Part shown: piece after piece, positions 9,938-24,905 of the stretch
Layout: every line of letters starts with the position of its first letter
How positions within the stretch are numbered: the first letter of the stretch is position 1
Origin: Shewanella sp. NFH-SH190041
Lineage (GTDB): Bacteria; Pseudomonadota; Gammaproteobacteria; Enterobacterales; Shewanellaceae
DNA length: 64,000 nucleotides
NCBI RefSeq assembly: GCF_024363255.1
Contig: NZ_AP026070.1
Coordinates: 4,092,001 to 4,156,000 of the forward strand
Reading direction: 5' to 3'
Notes under the pieces: model-generated
Databases searched by the model: none
What the model was told of the DNA's origin: nothing
The model's input: the letters and a program-made list of their open reading frames with translations, nothing else
Made by a program: the position numbers and the translations under genes

Positions 9938-10822
9938 ATGCGCAAACTGCCCCCCCTGAGATCCCTGCAAGTTTTTGAAGCAGCAGCAAGACTGCAGCAT
10001 TTTTCCCGTGCGGGAGAAGAATTGTGTATCTCACAAAGTGCGGTTTCGCACCAAATTCGGCAGTTAGAAGAATATTTTGAAACACCGCTCTTTCAACGCA
10101 AAAGCAAACAATTACAACTGTCTGATAAAGGTAGACTTTTAGCTGAGGAGTTACACGGTAGCCTGAATCATTTAGCAGAATTGTGCCAACAGATAAAAGG
10201 CGAAAAAAGACATGAAATCCGGTTAGCGCTCTACAGTTCTTTTGCAGTGAAATGGCTTATTCCCCGGTTGAGTGATTTCCGCCGCCAAAATCCGCTGATT
10301 AAAATCAGATTAGAAATGATGAGCCAAGATCCTGAGCTATCAGAAACGGTAGCTGATATCTTTATTACCGGTCGCACAGCGCCAAAAGGATATTGGCACC
10401 ATACCTTGCACCAAGAGCGTCTCATTGCCGTCTGCGCCCCCCATCTGCTACCACAACATCTTGCCGCCACCACAGAGGTATTTCAGCAACAGACCTTACT
10501 GGCTGTCGATGAAGGGCCTATCGGAATAGATTGGCAGCGCTGGAGTGAAACTAATGACATGCCGCTATCAGACACCCAATCAATTCAAGTCTTCAGCCAT
10601 ATGTTGTTAGCCATGGAGGCGGCTATTGCCGGACTTGGTATCGCATTGGTTTCAGATTTTATCGTGCAAGGAGATATTGATAATGGCAGGCTGATAGCCT
10701 TAGAGTGGCCTGATATTCATACTGGTTTCCAATTTAACCTCTGCTGTAAGTCACGCCGTCGTAACGAGGCAGATATCCACGCCTTCACCCAGTGGTTAAT
10801 TAATCAAGCCGAAGCGCTATAA
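9938..10822 (+). CDS. LysR-family transcriptional regulator (GcvA-like)
   Basis: This 294-residue LysR-type regulator has an N-terminal winged helix-turn-helix, with recognition region FSRAGEELCISQSAVSHQIRQLEEYF at about residues 22-48, and a C-terminal periplasmic-binding-protein-like effector domain from about residue 90. The opening MRKLPPLRSLQVFEAAARLQHFSRAGEEL resembles the GcvA subgroup. The effector is not predictable. The gene is divergent from the EamA transporter, and a T-N11-A palindrome lies between them. Confidence 0.88.
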   Translation: MRKLPPLRSLQVFEAAARLQHFSRAGEELCISQSAVSHQIRQLEEYFETPLFQRKSKQLQLSDKGRLLAEELHGSLNHLAELCQQIKGEKRHEIRLALYSSFAVKWLIPRLSDFRRQNPLIKIRLEMMSQDPELSETVADIFITGRTAPKGYWHHTLHQERLIAVCAPHLLPQHLAATTEVFQQQTLLAVDEGPIGIDWQRWSETNDMPLSDTQSIQVFSHMLLAMEAAIAGLGIALVSDFIVQGDIDNGRLIALEWPDIHTGFQFNLCCKSRRRNEADIHAFTQWLINQAEAL

Positions 10823-10889
10823 CCAGTAATACTTGTCCCTAAGCTTATTACGTCCATTATTTGTGGGGAACTCAGCAATGCATAAACGA

Positions 10890-10922
10890 AAAAAGCCCGT
10901 TGCATTAGCAACGGGCTTTTTC
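10890..10922 (-). terminator. Terminator of the rRNA operon
   Basis: AAAAGCCCGTTGC and GCAACGGGCTTTTT form a GC-rich stem with T runs on both strands, 25 bases beyond the last 5S gene on the minus strand. It can also end LysR-gene transcription from the other side. Confidence 0.88.
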
Positions 10923-10945
10923 GCTTCTCTTACGAGAAAAATTAG

Positions 10946-11065
10946 GCACTTGGCAATGACCTACTCTCACATGGGGAAGCCCCACACTACCATCGGCGCG
11001 ACTGCGTTTCACTTCTGAGTTCGGAATGGGATCAGGTGGGACCACAGTGCTATTGTCACCAAGTA
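10946..11065 (-). rRNA. rrf: 5S ribosomal RNA, distal copy
   Basis: The minus strand carries a 5S rRNA of about 120 nt containing the conserved CCCATTCCGAACTCAGAAGTGAAACG block. It differs from the proximal copy at a few positions, all near the ends or in a terminal loop. The outer helix pairs ACTTGG with CCAAGT here and GCTTGG with CCAAGC in the other copy, so the change is compensated. It is the last gene of the operon. Confidence 0.96.
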
Positions 11066-11101
11066 ATTCTGTTACTGCTATTTAGTGCCTAGCAGTGAAA
11101 A

Positions 11102-11177
<76 letters not shown>

Positions 11178-11185
11178 AAAATTGG

Positions 11186-11305
11186 GCGCTTGGCGATGAC
11201 CTACTCTCACATGGGGAAACCCCACACTACCATCGGCGCGACTGCGTTTCACTTCTGAGTTCGGAATGGGATCAGGTGGGACCACAGTGCTATTGTCACC
11301 AAGCA
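11186..11305 (-). rRNA. rrf: 5S ribosomal RNA, proximal copy
   Basis: A second 5S rRNA of about 120 nt, nearly identical to the distal copy and starting exactly 240 bases from it. It follows tRNA-Val, which separates it from 23S. Confidence 0.96.
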
Positions 11306-11338
11306 AATTCGTTAATTCGGAAAGCTGTACAAAAAATA

Positions 11339-11414
11339 TGGTGGTCGCTACTGGGCTCGAACCAGTGACCCCCTCCTTGTAAGGGAGGTGCTCTCCCAGC
11401 TGAGCTAAGCGACC
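11339..11414 (-). tRNA. tRNA-Val (TAC)
   Basis: A 76-nt cloverleaf with encoded CCA: acceptor GGTCGCT/AGCGACC, anticodon loop CTTACAA giving TAC, and T-loop GTTCGAGCC. Its position between 23S and the first 5S is uncommon. Confidence 0.96.
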
Positions 11415-11501
11415 TGGGATTCTTTTCGCTTTGAGTTCAAAACTTCAATCAAGTCTTGATTATTCTATCAAGGTTTCCAACAAAACCCTTTTGGGTTGTA
11501 T

Positions 11502-14392
<2,891 letters not shown>

Positions 14393-14728
14393 ATACAACC
14401 CAAATGAGTTTCATTCAGGTTGCATTGCAACTTGCTGGTTTGATAATTGTAATTCTTTCGAATCACAACGCCTTGATTAGAATACTCAATTCACTTGATT
14501 GAAGTGTTTGAGAACTCAATTTTGTATTAACAAAGCCTTTCTTAAAAAGAGAGGTTTGTTTCTACTATCAGCTTTCCAAATTGTTAAAGAGCAATGATTT
14601 TTGACCTTTCAGCCTAAAATCGGGCTTAAAAAAGCCAAAGATAAATCATATTTATCTTTGGCGTCTCCATCCCCTGAGACTGTATGAGTCACTTCCATCT
14701 CTTCATCCCCGAAGAGTGTTGAAGGAAG
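14393..14728 (-). other. tRNA-Ala to 23S spacer with boxA antitermination signal
   Basis: This 336-base spacer holds a boxA-like TGCTCTTTAACAA on the minus strand (about 14580-14592), where NusB-S10 loads for rRNA antitermination. It also holds the upstream half of the 23S processing stem. No gene is seen. Confidence 0.75.
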
Positions 14729-14804
14729 TGGTGGAGCTATGCGGGATCGAACCGCAGACCTCCTGCGTGCAAGGCAGGCGCTCTCCCAGCTGAGCTATAG
14801 CCCC
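14729..14804 (-). tRNA. tRNA-Ala (TGC)
   Basis: A 76-nt cloverleaf with encoded CCA, 5' end GGGGCTATAGCTC, anticodon loop CTTGCAC giving TGC. It occupies the standard 16S-23S spacer position. Confidence 0.97.
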
Positions 14805-14832
14805 ATACAGTTGAACTCTATCGTAGAGATGT

Positions 14833-14909
14833 TGGTGGGTCTGAGTGGACTTGAACCACCGACCTCTCGCTTATCAGGCGAACGCTCTAACCACCTGAGC
14901 TACAGACCC
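14833..14909 (-). tRNA. tRNA-Ile (GAT)
   Basis: A 77-nt cloverleaf with encoded CCA, acceptor GGGTCTG/CAGACCC, anticodon loop CTGATAA giving GAT. It precedes tRNA-Ala in the spacer, the usual order. Confidence 0.97.
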
Positions 14910-14989
14910 CCGTCTTTATCTCACGATAGTTGTTCTTACTTTCTATCAGACAATCTGTGTGAACACTCAAAGCAATTTCATCGCTTAGG

Positions 14990-16533
<1,544 letters not shown>

Positions 16534-16925
16534 AAGTTTTGGTTGAACCCGAAGGTTCTGCTCAATGAATTCTGTCTTTGCATCATTACCAATAAAGGCA
16601 ATGACTGCATTTGCATGCTGCGCGAACTTCATCATTGATTAAAATCGTTTGTCGATGTCAATCACTGTGAATGTCCACACAGATTGTCTGATAAATTGTT
16701 AAAGAACGAACCGGTAACACCGGCCGGGATAGTTATTTTCAATCCCGAGGGCTGTGCATTCTACACATCCCGTTTTTGGCGTCAAGCTCTTTTTTTAAAG
16801 TTTTTCAACCGAAGCTGAAAACAACAAAAAGCTTTCAAACCAAGGATATTCATCCGATGGGATGCTTACCCTGCCGACCTGCTCACCAAGCTGTTTAGCT
16901 CGTTGCGCCGTGTCGATGGAGGCGC
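16534..16925 (-). promoter_or_regulatory. rRNA operon leader with boxA and promoter P2
   Basis: On the minus strand the leader contains a promoter TTGACG, 16 bases, TAGAAT (16758-16785), a boxA-like GTTCTTTAACAAT (16695-16707) for NusB-S10 antitermination, and the upstream arm of the 16S processing region. The order P1, P2, boxA, 16S matches E. coli rrn operons. Confidence 0.75.
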
Positions 16926-16953
16926 ATTATAGGGAACCGTTTTTTTTGCGCAA
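16926..16953 (-). promoter_or_regulatory. rRNA operon promoter P1
   Basis: TTGCGC (16948-16953) and a perfect TATAAT (16926-16931) are separated by 16 bases and followed by a GCGCC discriminator, typical of stringently controlled rRNA promoters. A- and T-tracts at 16957-16990 fit an UP element. Confidence 0.85.
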
Positions 16954-17140
16954 GCCTTTTTTTGAAAAAAATCAGCTTTTTCGCAAAAAAATGCATTAAC
17001 CACAAGCTAACCACGATTTACCCCCAGAGTTATCAACAAAAGCCTAAGTTATCACCACAATATCAGTAATTCTTCAGCAGATAAGACTGGCGATAACAAC
17101 TTAAAGCTGGAGGAAAACTGGCTTGAATTAGTCAGATAAT
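16954..17140. other. Intergenic stretch between rrn P1 and the secA terminator
   Basis: AT-rich sequence with A/T tracts next to P1. Two loose DnaA-box-like strings occur near 17029 and 17049, but neither matches the consensus. No gene is seen. Confidence 0.5.
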
Positions 17141-17168
17141 AAAAAAGCGACCTTAGTGGTCGCTTTTT
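17141..17168 (-). terminator. secA terminator
   Basis: AAAAAGCGACC, a TTAG/CTAA loop and GGTCGCTTTTT form a strong intrinsic terminator 15 bases after the secA stop. Confidence 0.88.
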
Positions 17169-17182
17169 ACAGTTTCTATGAA

Positions 17183-19906
17183 TTAGGACAGCTTACCGCA
17201 GCACTGCTTGTACTTCTTACCACTGCCACAAGGACAAGGGTCATTACGGCCAACTTTATCGCCATCACGCACAACAGGGGTATTAGGCTGTGCTGGAGGC
17301 ATTACTGGGTCACCGGTCAGTGATTCCGCTTCTGCATGATGAAAATCCCGTTGCAGCTGCGCTTCTTCTTGACGACGACGCTCTTCCATCTCTTCAACAT
17401 CAGACTGAGCCTGCACCTGAACTTTAGATAGAATGCTAATCACATCATGCTTCAAACTTTCCAGCATCTGCTGGAACAGCTCAAAAGATTCGCGCTTATA
17501 TTCCTGCTTAGGGTTCTTTTGTGCGTATCCACGTAAATGGATACCCTGGCGCAGATGATCCATTGCCGCTAAATGCTCTTTCCACAGACCATCGAGCGTC
17601 TGCAACATTACCGCCTTTTCAAACTGACGCAGTACTGATGCCCCAACCATCTCTTCCTTGGCTTTGTATGCATCACTCCATGCAGTAATAATGCGCTCAC
17701 GGAGAGTATCTTCGTAAAGGTCTTCTTCTTCATCCAGCCACTTCTGTACTGGTAACTGCAGCGCAAACTCCTGGTTCAGGCGTAGCTCAAGACCCGGAAC
17801 ATCCCATAGCTCTTCAATTGATTGAGGCGGAATAGACTCGTCAATCAGACTGGTCAACACATCAGCCTGAATATTCTGAATGGTATCTTCAATGCTTTCA
17901 GCATCCATCAACTCATTACGCTGAGCATAAACGACCTGACGCTGGTCATTCGCCACATCATCGAACTCCAGCAATTGCTTACGGATATCGAAGTTACGCG
18001 CCTCAACTTTACGCTGCGCATTTTCAATGGCTCGGGATACCCATGGGTGCTCAATGGCTTCCCCTTCTTCCATACCCAGTTTTTTCATCATGTTAGAAAC
18101 ACGCTCTGAAGCGAAAATACGCATCAGGCTGTCTTCCATAGACAGATAGAAACGAGATGAACCCGCATCTCCCTGACGGCCGGAACGACCACGGAGCTGA
18201 TTATCGATACGACGAGACTCATGCCGCTCGGTACCGAGAATATGCAGACCACCGGCGGCGACAACCGCATCATGACGCTCCTGCCAATCCGCTTTCAGCT
18301 TAGCAACTTGCTCTTCTGAAGGGTTGTTCAGCGCTTCAAGTTCCTCTTTCCAGCTGCCACCCAATACAATGTCGGTACCCCGACCGGCCATATTTGTTGC
18401 CACAGTAACCGCACCGGCGCGACCGGCCTGAGCAACAATATCAGCTTCTTTTTCGTGGAACTTCGCGTTCAATACTTGGTGCGAAATTTTTTCTTGTTTC
18501 AACAGGCGGGACAGTAATTCTGATTGCTCGATGGAAACCGTACCCACCAAAACTGGCTGGCCACGTTCTTGACAATCTTTAACATCCGCGATGATGGCAC
18601 GGTACTTCTCTGCCGCGGTCAGATACACCAGATCCGACATATCCTTACGGATCATCGGACGGTTGGTTGGCACCACAACAGTATCTAAACCATAAATAGT
18701 TTGAAATTCGAAAGCTTCGGTATCAGCAGTACCAGTCATCCCAGCCAGCTTTTCATACTGACGGAAATAGTTCTGGAAAGTGATGGATGCTAGGGTCTGG
18801 TTTTCATTCTGAATTTTAACCCCTTCCTTCGCTTCAACCGCTTGGTGCAGGCCTTCAGACCAACGACGCCCAGCCATAGTCCGGCCGGTGTGCTCATCCA
18901 CAATCACCACTTCACCGTTTTGCACCACATAGTCGACATCTTTTTCGAACAGAGTGTGAGCGCGCAGCGCCGCATTAACATGGTGTAGCAAAGAGATATT
19001 AGCCGCAGAGTAGAGTGAATCACCATCAGCCAACATACCGCGTTCAATCAGCAGCAGTTCTACTTTTTCTTGACCACGTTCAGTCAGATAAACCTGCTTG
19101 GCTTTTTCATCAATGGTGTAATCGCCATCCCCGACATAATCATCACTGTCTTCCTTATCCTGACGGATCAGATTAGGAATAACGGAATTCATTTTGATGT
19201 ACAGTTCAGAGCTATCTTCTGCTGCACCGGAAATGATCAGCGGCGTACGGGCTTCATCAATCAAAATGGAGTCAACTTCGTCGATAAGGGCATAATGCAG
19301 CGGACGCTGAACCCGTTCGGACGGCGAAAAAGCCATATTGTCCCGCAGATAGTCGAAACCAAACTCATTGTTGGTGCCATAGGTAATATCCGCGTTGTAA
19401 GCATCTTTTTTCTGCTGAGGATTTAAACCCGCAACGTTGATACCCACAGACATGCCCAGAAACTCAAACAGTGGACGGTTAGTTTCAGCATCGCGGCGAG
19501 CCAGATAATCGTTCACAGTGATCACGTGAACCCCTTTGCCGGTCAACGCATTGAGGTAAGCGGGCAAAGTTGCAGTTAACGTTTTACCTTCACCAGTACG
19601 CATTTCTGCGATCCGGTTACTATCCAATACCATGCCACCTAGCATCTGCACATCGAAATGACGCATTTCAAATACACGGCGAGAGGCTTCCCGGACAGTA
19701 GCAAATGCTTCGGGGATCAAATCCTGTAGCTTTTCCCCTTTTTCCAAACGGTCGTGGAATTCTTGGGTTTTTGCTTTTAGCTCTTCATCGGTGAGTTTTT
19801 CGAAATCCGTTTCTAAAGAATTAATTTTGTTGACGACTTTGCCAAGGGCTTTAAGGGTGCGGTCATTGCGACTGCCAAAAACTTTTGTCAGTAATTTACC
19901 TAACAT
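17183..19906 (-). CDS. secA: SecA, preprotein translocase ATPase
   Basis: Read from ATG 19906 ([17 protein letters not shown]), the protein is 907 residues, matching E. coli SecA (901). An in-frame GTG three codons upstream is less likely. It shows Walker A MRTGEGKT at about residues 100-110, [12 protein letters not shown] at about 207-218, [10 protein letters not shown] in the second nucleotide-binding fold, and a C-terminal zinc site [13 protein letters not shown] that binds SecB and phospholipid. SecA drives protein export through SecYEG. No secM-like arrest gene precedes it; the upstream gene is an M23 peptidase. Confidence 0.97.
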   Translation of the reverse strand: MLGKLLTKVFGSRNDRTLKALGKVVNKINSLETDFEKLTDEELKAKTQEFHDRLEKGEKLQDLIPEAFATVREASRRVFEMRHFDVQMLGGMVLDSNRIAEMRTGEGKTLTATLPAYLNALTGKGVHVITVNDYLARRDAETNRPLFEFLGMSVGINVAGLNPQQKKDAYNADITYGTNNEFGFDYLRDNMAFSPSERVQRPLHYALIDEVDSILIDEARTPLIISGAAEDSSELYIKMNSVIPNLIRQDKEDSDDYVGDGDYTIDEKAKQVYLTERGQEKVELLLIERGMLADGDSLYSAANISLLHHVNAALRAHTLFEKDVDYVVQNGEVVIVDEHTGRTMAGRRWSEGLHQAVEAKEGVKIQNENQTLASITFQNYFRQYEKLAGMTGTADTEAFEFQTIYGLDTVVVPTNRPMIRKDMSDLVYLTAAEKYRAIIADVKDCQERGQPVLVGTVSIEQSELLSRLLKQEKISHQVLNAKFHEKEADIVAQAGRAGAVTVATNMAGRGTDIVLGGSWKEELEALNNPSEEQVAKLKADWQERHDAVVAAGGLHILGTERHESRRIDNQLRGRSGRQGDAGSSRFYLSMEDSLMRIFASERVSNMMKKLGMEEGEAIEHPWVSRAIENAQRKVEARNFDIRKQLLEFDDVANDQRQVVYAQRNELMDAESIEDTIQNIQADVLTSLIDESIPPQSIEELWDVPGLELRLNQEFALQLPVQKWLDEEEDLYEDTLRERIITAWSDAYKAKEEMVGASVLRQFEKAVMLQTLDGLWKEHLAAMDHLRQGIHLRGYAQKNPKQEYKRESFELFQQMLESLKHDVISILSKVQVQAQSDVEEMEERRRQEEAQLQRDFHHAEAESLTGDPVMPPAQPNTPVVRDGDKVGRNDPCPCGSGKKYKQCCGKLS

Positions 19907-19961
19907 CTCAATCACTTATTATTTGAAGGCTCAATCCATGAAAAATGGTACAGCCACTATA

Positions 19962-20864
19962 TTAATTAATCGCCTTGCGGTAGACATACTGACTTGGATC
20001 TATCGGTTGTCCGCCCCGCAACACCTCATAATGCACATGGGGGCCCGTCGACCGTCCCGTGCTTCCCATACTGGCAATCTTCTCGCCCTTCGTCACCACG
20101 TCACCGACAGCAACAGCAACACTCTTGTTATGACCATAACGGGTACGTAATCCATTCCCGTGGTCAATCTCAACCAGGTTTCCGTAGCCAAAACGGCTAC
20201 CAGCCCAAGTCACAACACCGCCTGCTGTTGCTACAACCTCCGACCCTTCTGCACCGGCAAAATCCATTCCTTTGTGCATAGCCCGACGCCCATTAAAAGG
20301 ATCGTTACGCAAACCAAAGTGGGATGACAGCCAGCCTTTCTTAATCGGACGTCCTGAAATATAACGTTCTTTATCTATATTGAGATTGGTTGCCACAGTT
20401 TCAAGTATTGGCAACTGAACATTACTTTTATCCATACGCTGAACCATATCATCCATATCTTGGATAAGCTGTGTCAGCTCGATGCTCTGCCCAAGATCAC
20501 TAAGTCCTCCCACACCGGTCTCGGTTGAGAAATCAAATTGATCATTGAGTTTATAAGTCTGAGCAACCTGTTGTCCCAGCGCTTCGAGACGTGTCATATC
20601 TGCCTGCATCCGCGCAACATGGGCGGCCAAGGTTGCCAGTTGGGATTCTGTAGCTTGTTTGAGATCTTTAACCTGCTGCTGTTGTTTTTCTCGGGAGAGA
20701 CGCTCATGGTCGACCCGCTTTTCTTGTGCAGCAAATTGATCGTAGGAATATTGGAAGATACCGGCTCCAGCTGCGATCAGCAGGATCGGTAAAAGCAACC
20801 ATGCTTTACCTGGTTGCCAACGGGTGACGCCATTTCGACCCTGGATTAAAACTGTTACACTCAT
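19962..20864 (-). CDS. M23 (LytM-type) peptidase-family protein, membrane anchored
   Basis: The 300-residue protein has one N-terminal membrane segment (about residues 22-40), a coiled-coil-like region (about 45-105) and a C-terminal M23 domain (about 185-295). The zinc-site residues are intact: HKGMDFA (HxxxD) and HVHYEV (HxH). It could therefore be an active peptidoglycan endopeptidase, unlike EnvC or NlpD, which are degenerate activators. It lies between secA and lpxC/dciA. Which crosslink it cuts is unknown. Confidence 0.87.
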   Translation of the reverse strand: MSVTVLIQGRNGVTRWQPGKAWLLLPILLIAAGAGIFQYSYDQFAAQEKRVDHERLSREKQQQQVKDLKQATESQLATLAAHVARMQADMTRLEALGQQVAQTYKLNDQFDFSTETGVGGLSDLGQSIELTQLIQDMDDMVQRMDKSNVQLPILETVATNLNIDKERYISGRPIKKGWLSSHFGLRNDPFNGRRAMHKGMDFAGAEGSEVVATAGGVVTWAGSRFGYGNLVEIDHGNGLRTRYGHNKSVAVAVGDVVTKGEKIASMGSTGRSTGPHVHYEVLRGGQPIDPSQYVYRKAIN

Positions 20865-20892
20865 AGCCTGATTTCAGCCGTTTAATTATCGA

Positions 20893-21345
20893 ATGAAAAA
20901 GCACCCCAAGGATCTCAATCAGCTCGTGTATCAGTCCTGTGGACTACCTGATATCGCTGAAAAAGCGGAGCTGCTGCGACAATTGAATCAACAGGTGAAG
21001 CAAATTGTGGCAGGCCACGTTGCAGAACAACTTAAAGTTGCCAATCTCCGAGATGGTACTTTAGTGATTGAAACGACAACCTCTGCTTGGGCCGCCAGAA
21101 TAAATTTTCAAAAATCGGCGTTACTCGCACAACTGCGACAACGCACTCTACCAATGCTCACTGCTATTGACGTTAAAGTCAACCCAGCACTGGCCAGAAC
21201 CCAGCCTACCTCGAAAGTAGTTCATCGGCAACTAAGCGAAACCGCAGCTTCGCATATTCAAGCGCTCGCAGAACATACTGAAGGCCGTCTGGGGCAGAAA
21301 CTAAAACGGCTGGCTGCATTAGCCAGCCGTTCTCGGCAATCTTAA
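20893..21345 (+). CDS. dciA: DciA (DUF721), replicative helicase loader
   Basis: This 150-residue DUF721 protein contains the family's core (LRDGTLVIETTTSAWAARINFQKSALLAQLRQ, about residues 56-88), with the conserved Trp followed by Leu residues. DciA is the widespread loader of the DnaB helicase, replaced by phage-derived DnaC in E. coli. It is the only plus-strand gene in this block. It starts 28 bases from the divergent M23 gene and converges on lpxC with 5 bases between stops, so its promoter probably overlaps the M23 gene's 5' end. Confidence 0.88.
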   Translation: MKKHPKDLNQLVYQSCGLPDIAEKAELLRQLNQQVKQIVAGHVAEQLKVANLRDGTLVIETTTSAWAARINFQKSALLAQLRQRTLPMLTAIDVKVNPALARTQPTSKVVHRQLSETAASHIQALAEHTEGRLGQKLKRLAALASRSRQS

Positions 21346-21350
21346 ATCCG

Positions 21351-22271
21351 TTAAGCCAGCGCCAGAGAGCCGGGAACCGCAAAACTTACCGGCACTTCTG
21401 TTTCATGCTCAAAGCTAACCAGCTCCCAAGCATCCGCCTGCGCCAATACCGCTCGAACCAAACGGTTATTCAGTGCATGACCGGTTTTATAAGCACAAAA
21501 TTCACCAACAATGGCATGACCAGAAACATACAGGTCGCCAAATGCATCAAGAATTTTATGTTTCACAAATTCGTCATCAAAGCGCAGCCCATCAGGGTTC
21601 AGCACTTTGAACTCATCCAGAACAACAGCATTTTCCATGCTGCCACCCAATGCCAGATTGTTAGCTCGCAGATATTCAATATCACGCATAAAGCCAAAGG
21701 TTCTAGCCCGGCTGATATCGCGAACAAAGGCTGCAGTAGAAAAATCCATAATCACATGTTGCTGACTACGGGCAATTTCTGGGTGATCAAAATCAATGGC
21801 AAAGTTCACTCTAAAACCATCAAAAGGTCTTAACTCAGCCCATTTATCACCATCTTCAACACGAACAGTCTGCTTGATACGCAGATACTTTTTCGCGGCG
21901 CGCTGATCTTCAATACCCGCAGATTGCAGCAGAAAAACGAATGGACTAGCACTGCCATCCATAATCGGAATTTCCGGTGCGTCCACTTCAATAATCGCGT
22001 TATCGATACCTAAACCGGCTAAGGCTGAAAACAGATGCTCAATGGTTGAGATCCGTACGCCATCATCATTAACCAGTGCTGTACACATTGTTGTTTCACG
22101 GACTTGGTCTGCCAACGCAGGAATAACCACCGCGGGCTCCAAGTCTGTACGAACCAATTTAATGCCGGCGTTGATAGGTGCAGGCTTGATGGTCAAGGTC
22201 ACCTTATTGCCTGAATGCAGGCCAACACCGGTAGTTTTTACCATTTTTTGAACAGTTCTTTGAAAAATCAT
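21351..22271 (-). CDS. lpxC: LpxC, UDP-3-O-acyl-N-acetylglucosamine deacetylase
   Basis: A 306-residue protein of normal length starting [21 protein letters not shown]. The zinc-binding motifs are present: [19 protein letters not shown] (about residues 74-92) and [15 protein letters not shown] (about 236-250, with the metal ligands His and Asp). LpxC catalyses the committed step of lipid A synthesis and is the target of FtsH-dependent proteolysis in enterics. A 194-base gap separates it from ftsZ and carries its own promoter. Confidence 0.97.
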   Translation of the reverse strand: MIFQRTVQKMVKTTGVGLHSGNKVTLTIKPAPINAGIKLVRTDLEPAVVIPALADQVRETTMCTALVNDDGVRISTIEHLFSALAGLGIDNAIIEVDAPEIPIMDGSASPFVFLLQSAGIEDQRAAKKYLRIKQTVRVEDGDKWAELRPFDGFRVNFAIDFDHPEIARSQQHVIMDFSTAAFVRDISRARTFGFMRDIEYLRANNLALGGSMENAVVLDEFKVLNPDGLRFDDEFVKHKILDAFGDLYVSGHAIVGEFCAYKTGHALNNRLVRAVLAQADAWELVSFEHETEVPVSFAVPGSLALA

Positions 22272-22351
22272 TCAGTTACCCGCTAAAAATTCAACAATCA
22301 CCTGACATTTCTGGTCAGAAAAACAACGTACAACAGCTAAGCTGGTCGGAT

Positions 22352-22379
22352 ATGCTAGCATAAATTCGCCAATTGACAA
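22352..22379 (-). promoter_or_regulatory. lpxC promoter
   Basis: On the minus strand TTGTCA (22374-22379) and TAGCAT (22352-22357) are 16 bases apart, with a predicted start about 70-75 bases before the lpxC ATG. Confidence 0.55.
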
Positions 22380-22465
22380 AAAAATCACACCAGCACAACC
22401 GAGCAGCTTTATTTATGCTAACAGCGATCATTCGGTTACAAACCGAGCAAGGCTAAACACCCTGT

Positions 22466-23638
22466 TTAATCAGCCTGTTTACGCAAAAATGCCGGAATAT
22501 CCAGATAATCCAGATCATTCTTTTGGCTCACAGCTGGCTGAGGTTGTGACTGTGGCGCAGTATTACCGATAACTTGTGGCTGAACCGCTGCGGTATCTTC
22601 CACATAGCTCTTCTGCTCAACATGCACTTCTGGCTCAGTCCGCGCAGCAGGCTTAGATACCAGCTGAATATCAGGCTTTTTCTCTGCACCGATACCGGTA
22701 GCCACCACAGTAACGCGCAGCTCATCGCTCATTTCCGGATCAATCACAGCACCGACAACCACATTGGCATTATCAGAAGCGTATGCTTTAACGTGGTTAC
22801 CCACTGTTTCAAACTCTTCAATGCTCATGTCCATACCGGCGGTAATATTCACCAGTACGCCACGAGCACCAGCCAAGTCAATATCTTCCAGTAATGGGCT
22901 GGCAACCGCAGCTTCAGCAGCTTCTTCAGCACGGTCTTCACCAGATGCAAAACCTGTCCCCATCATGGCATTACCCATTTCGGACATAACTGTTTTCACA
23001 TCAGCAAAGTCGACGTTGATAAGACCTGGGCGAGTGATCAGCTCAGCAATACCCTGCACAGCACCTAACAGCACGTTATTGGCAGCAGCAAATGCATCCA
23101 ACAGTGAGGTACCACGGCCCAATACTTTCAGCAGCTTTTCGTTAGGAATGGTAATCAACGAATCCACATGCTTAGCCAGCTCACTGATCCCCTGCTCGGC
23201 GTAAGACATACGGCGTTTGCCTTCAAAAGGAAATGGCTTAGTGACCACAGCTACGGTCAAAATGCCTTCTTCCTTAGCTATCTCAGCCACCACAGGTGCT
23301 GCACCGGTACCAGTACCGCCCCCCATACCGGCGGCGATGAAAATCATATCTGAACCTTTAATCGCTGCGCGGATGTTTTCTTTATCTTCCTCTGCTGCTG
23401 CGCGACCCACTTCAGGATTCGCACCAGCGCCAAGACCTTTAGTGACATCTCGACCCAGCTGGATAGTTGAACCGGCTGAAGATTTACGCAGCGCCTGGGC
23501 ATCTGTATTTGTTGCGATGAACTCAACACCTTCAATGTTGTGTTTCACCATGTGTTCTACGGCATTACCGCCGCCGCCACCGACGCCAATGACCTTAATC
23601 ACCGCCTCATCGGAATGGGTGTCCATGATCTCAAACAT
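22466..23638 (-). CDS. ftsZ: FtsZ, tubulin-like cell division GTPase
   Basis: The 390-residue protein carries the GTP-binding signature GGGTGTG (about residues 106-112), the T7 loop [11 protein letters not shown] (about 206-216), a variable proline/glutamine-rich linker and the conserved C-terminal peptide [14 protein letters not shown], which binds FtsA and ZipA. FtsZ polymerises into the division ring. The gene follows ftsA by 29 bases and ends the dcw transcript before lpxC. Confidence 0.98.
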   Translation of the reverse strand: MFEIMDTHSDEAVIKVIGVGGGGGNAVEHMVKHNIEGVEFIATNTDAQALRKSSAGSTIQLGRDVTKGLGAGANPEVGRAAAEEDKENIRAAIKGSDMIFIAAGMGGGTGTGAAPVVAEIAKEEGILTVAVVTKPFPFEGKRRMSYAEQGISELAKHVDSLITIPNEKLLKVLGRGTSLLDAFAAANNVLLGAVQGIAELITRPGLINVDFADVKTVMSEMGNAMMGTGFASGEDRAEEAAEAAVASPLLEDIDLAGARGVLVNITAGMDMSIEEFETVGNHVKAYASDNANVVVGAVIDPEMSDELRVTVVATGIGAEKKPDIQLVSKPAARTEPEVHVEQKSYVEDTAAVQPQVIGNTAPQSQPQPAVSQKNDLDYLDIPAFLRKQAD

Positions 23639-23667
23639 GGTCTTTTCTCCGTTTTGTCCGCGTTATT

Positions 23668-24903
23668 CTAAAATTCGCCCTTAAACCAGCTCTGAACCCG
23701 ATTCCAAATACTGGTCATTCCCTGCCGCTCCGGCCGCTCAAACTGACGCTCCAACACTCGCCGGGCACCATAATGCAACAGACCAACCCCGGTTGCGTAT
23801 ATGGGTTGATCAACATACTCATATAATCCTTTCACCGGCAGAGGTGATGCCACCCGCACCGGCATACCAAAGGTGGCCTCGGCAATATCGACCGCGCCCT
23901 CAATGGATGCAGTTCCTCCGGTTAACACAATCCCTGCGGCTATTTGATCTTCCAGGCCGCTTTTACGCAATTCTTTCAGTACCAACTCAAATAGCTCCTG
24001 ATAACGGGGCTCAACCACTTCGGCCAAGGTATGGCGCGACATGGTCCGAGATGGTCGCCCGCCGACAGATGGCACTTCAATGCTGTCTTCTCGGCTCACT
24101 AAATCACTACGAGCACTGGCATACTGCACTTTAATTTGTTCAGCATGGGACAGTGGCGTGCGGAAAATCTTTGCAATATCACTAGTTACCTGATTACCAG
24201 CAACAGGTACCACAGCACAATGACGCAGCGCCCCATTGGTATACACAGCAATATCCGTGGTGCCACCACCGATATCCACGATGCAGACACCTAAATCTTT
24301 TTCATCATTGGTCAACACGGAATCTGCTGAAGCAATCCCAGAAAAAACCAAATCATCTACTTTAAGTCCGCAACGCTCAACGCTTTTTGTAATATTTTTC
24401 GCCATATCATTGGCGCAAGTAACAATATGCACCTTGGCTTCCATCCGCATCCCAGACATCCCGATAGGACTGCGGATCCCTTCCTGCACATCAATGGCAT
24501 ACTCTTGTGGTAAAACGTGCAAAATACGTCTTTCAGTTGGGATCTTCACCGAACGAGCAGTGTGGATCACATTGTCCACATCTTCTTGTGTCACTTCTTC
24601 ATCATTGATGGAGACCATGCCGTTTTCATTCTGACAGGCAATATGTTTACCTGAAATACTCAGATAAACCGAAGACACTTGGCAGTCTGCCATTAATTCG
24701 GCTTGATCCAGTGCCCGCTGGACACTGCGCACAATCGAGTCCAGATCATTGACGCCGCCTTTATCCATCCCGCGGGACTGATGACTGCCCAGACCGACGA
24801 CACTGATCTCGCCATCTGGCAATACTTCACCAATAATTACGGCGACCTTGGAAGTCCCAATGTCCAACCCGACGATAAGGTTTCTATCCTGGTTCTTGGT
24901 CAT
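23668..24903 (-). CDS. ftsA: FtsA, actin-like divisome protein
   Basis: The 411-residue protein has the actin/Hsp70 ATPase motifs LIVGLDIGTSKVAVIIG near the N-terminus, CIVDIGGGTTDIAVY at about residues 205-219 and GIVLTGGTASIEG at about 325-337. The C-terminus ends in an amphipathic membrane-targeting helix (SIWNRVQSWFKGEF). FtsA tethers FtsZ to the membrane and recruits later division proteins. It follows ftsQ with 2 bases between them. Confidence 0.97.
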   Translation of the reverse strand: MTKNQDRNLIVGLDIGTSKVAVIIGEVLPDGEISVVGLGSHQSRGMDKGGVNDLDSIVRSVQRALDQAELMADCQVSSVYLSISGKHIACQNENGMVSINDEEVTQEDVDNVIHTARSVKIPTERRILHVLPQEYAIDVQEGIRSPIGMSGMRMEAKVHIVTCANDMAKNITKSVERCGLKVDDLVFSGIASADSVLTNDEKDLGVCIVDIGGGTTDIAVYTNGALRHCAVVPVAGNQVTSDIAKIFRTPLSHAEQIKVQYASARSDLVSREDSIEVPSVGGRPSRTMSRHTLAEVVEPRYQELFELVLKELRKSGLEDQIAAGIVLTGGTASIEGAVDIAEATFGMPVRVASPLPVKGLYEYVDQPIYATGVGLLHYGARRVLERQFERPERQGMTSIWNRVQSWFKGEF

Positions 24904-24905
24904 CT

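Noticed and set aside
17029..17060. DnaA-box-like strings (GTTATCAACA, GTTATCACCA) near the rRNA promoter
   Set aside because: Both differ from TTATCCACA, there are only two, and no DNA-unwinding element or dnaA gene is present, so this is not an origin.
22400..22460. Hairpin CGGTT/AACCG between ftsZ and lpxC as an ftsZ terminator
   Set aside because: The stem is five pairs and is not followed by a T run on the minus strand.
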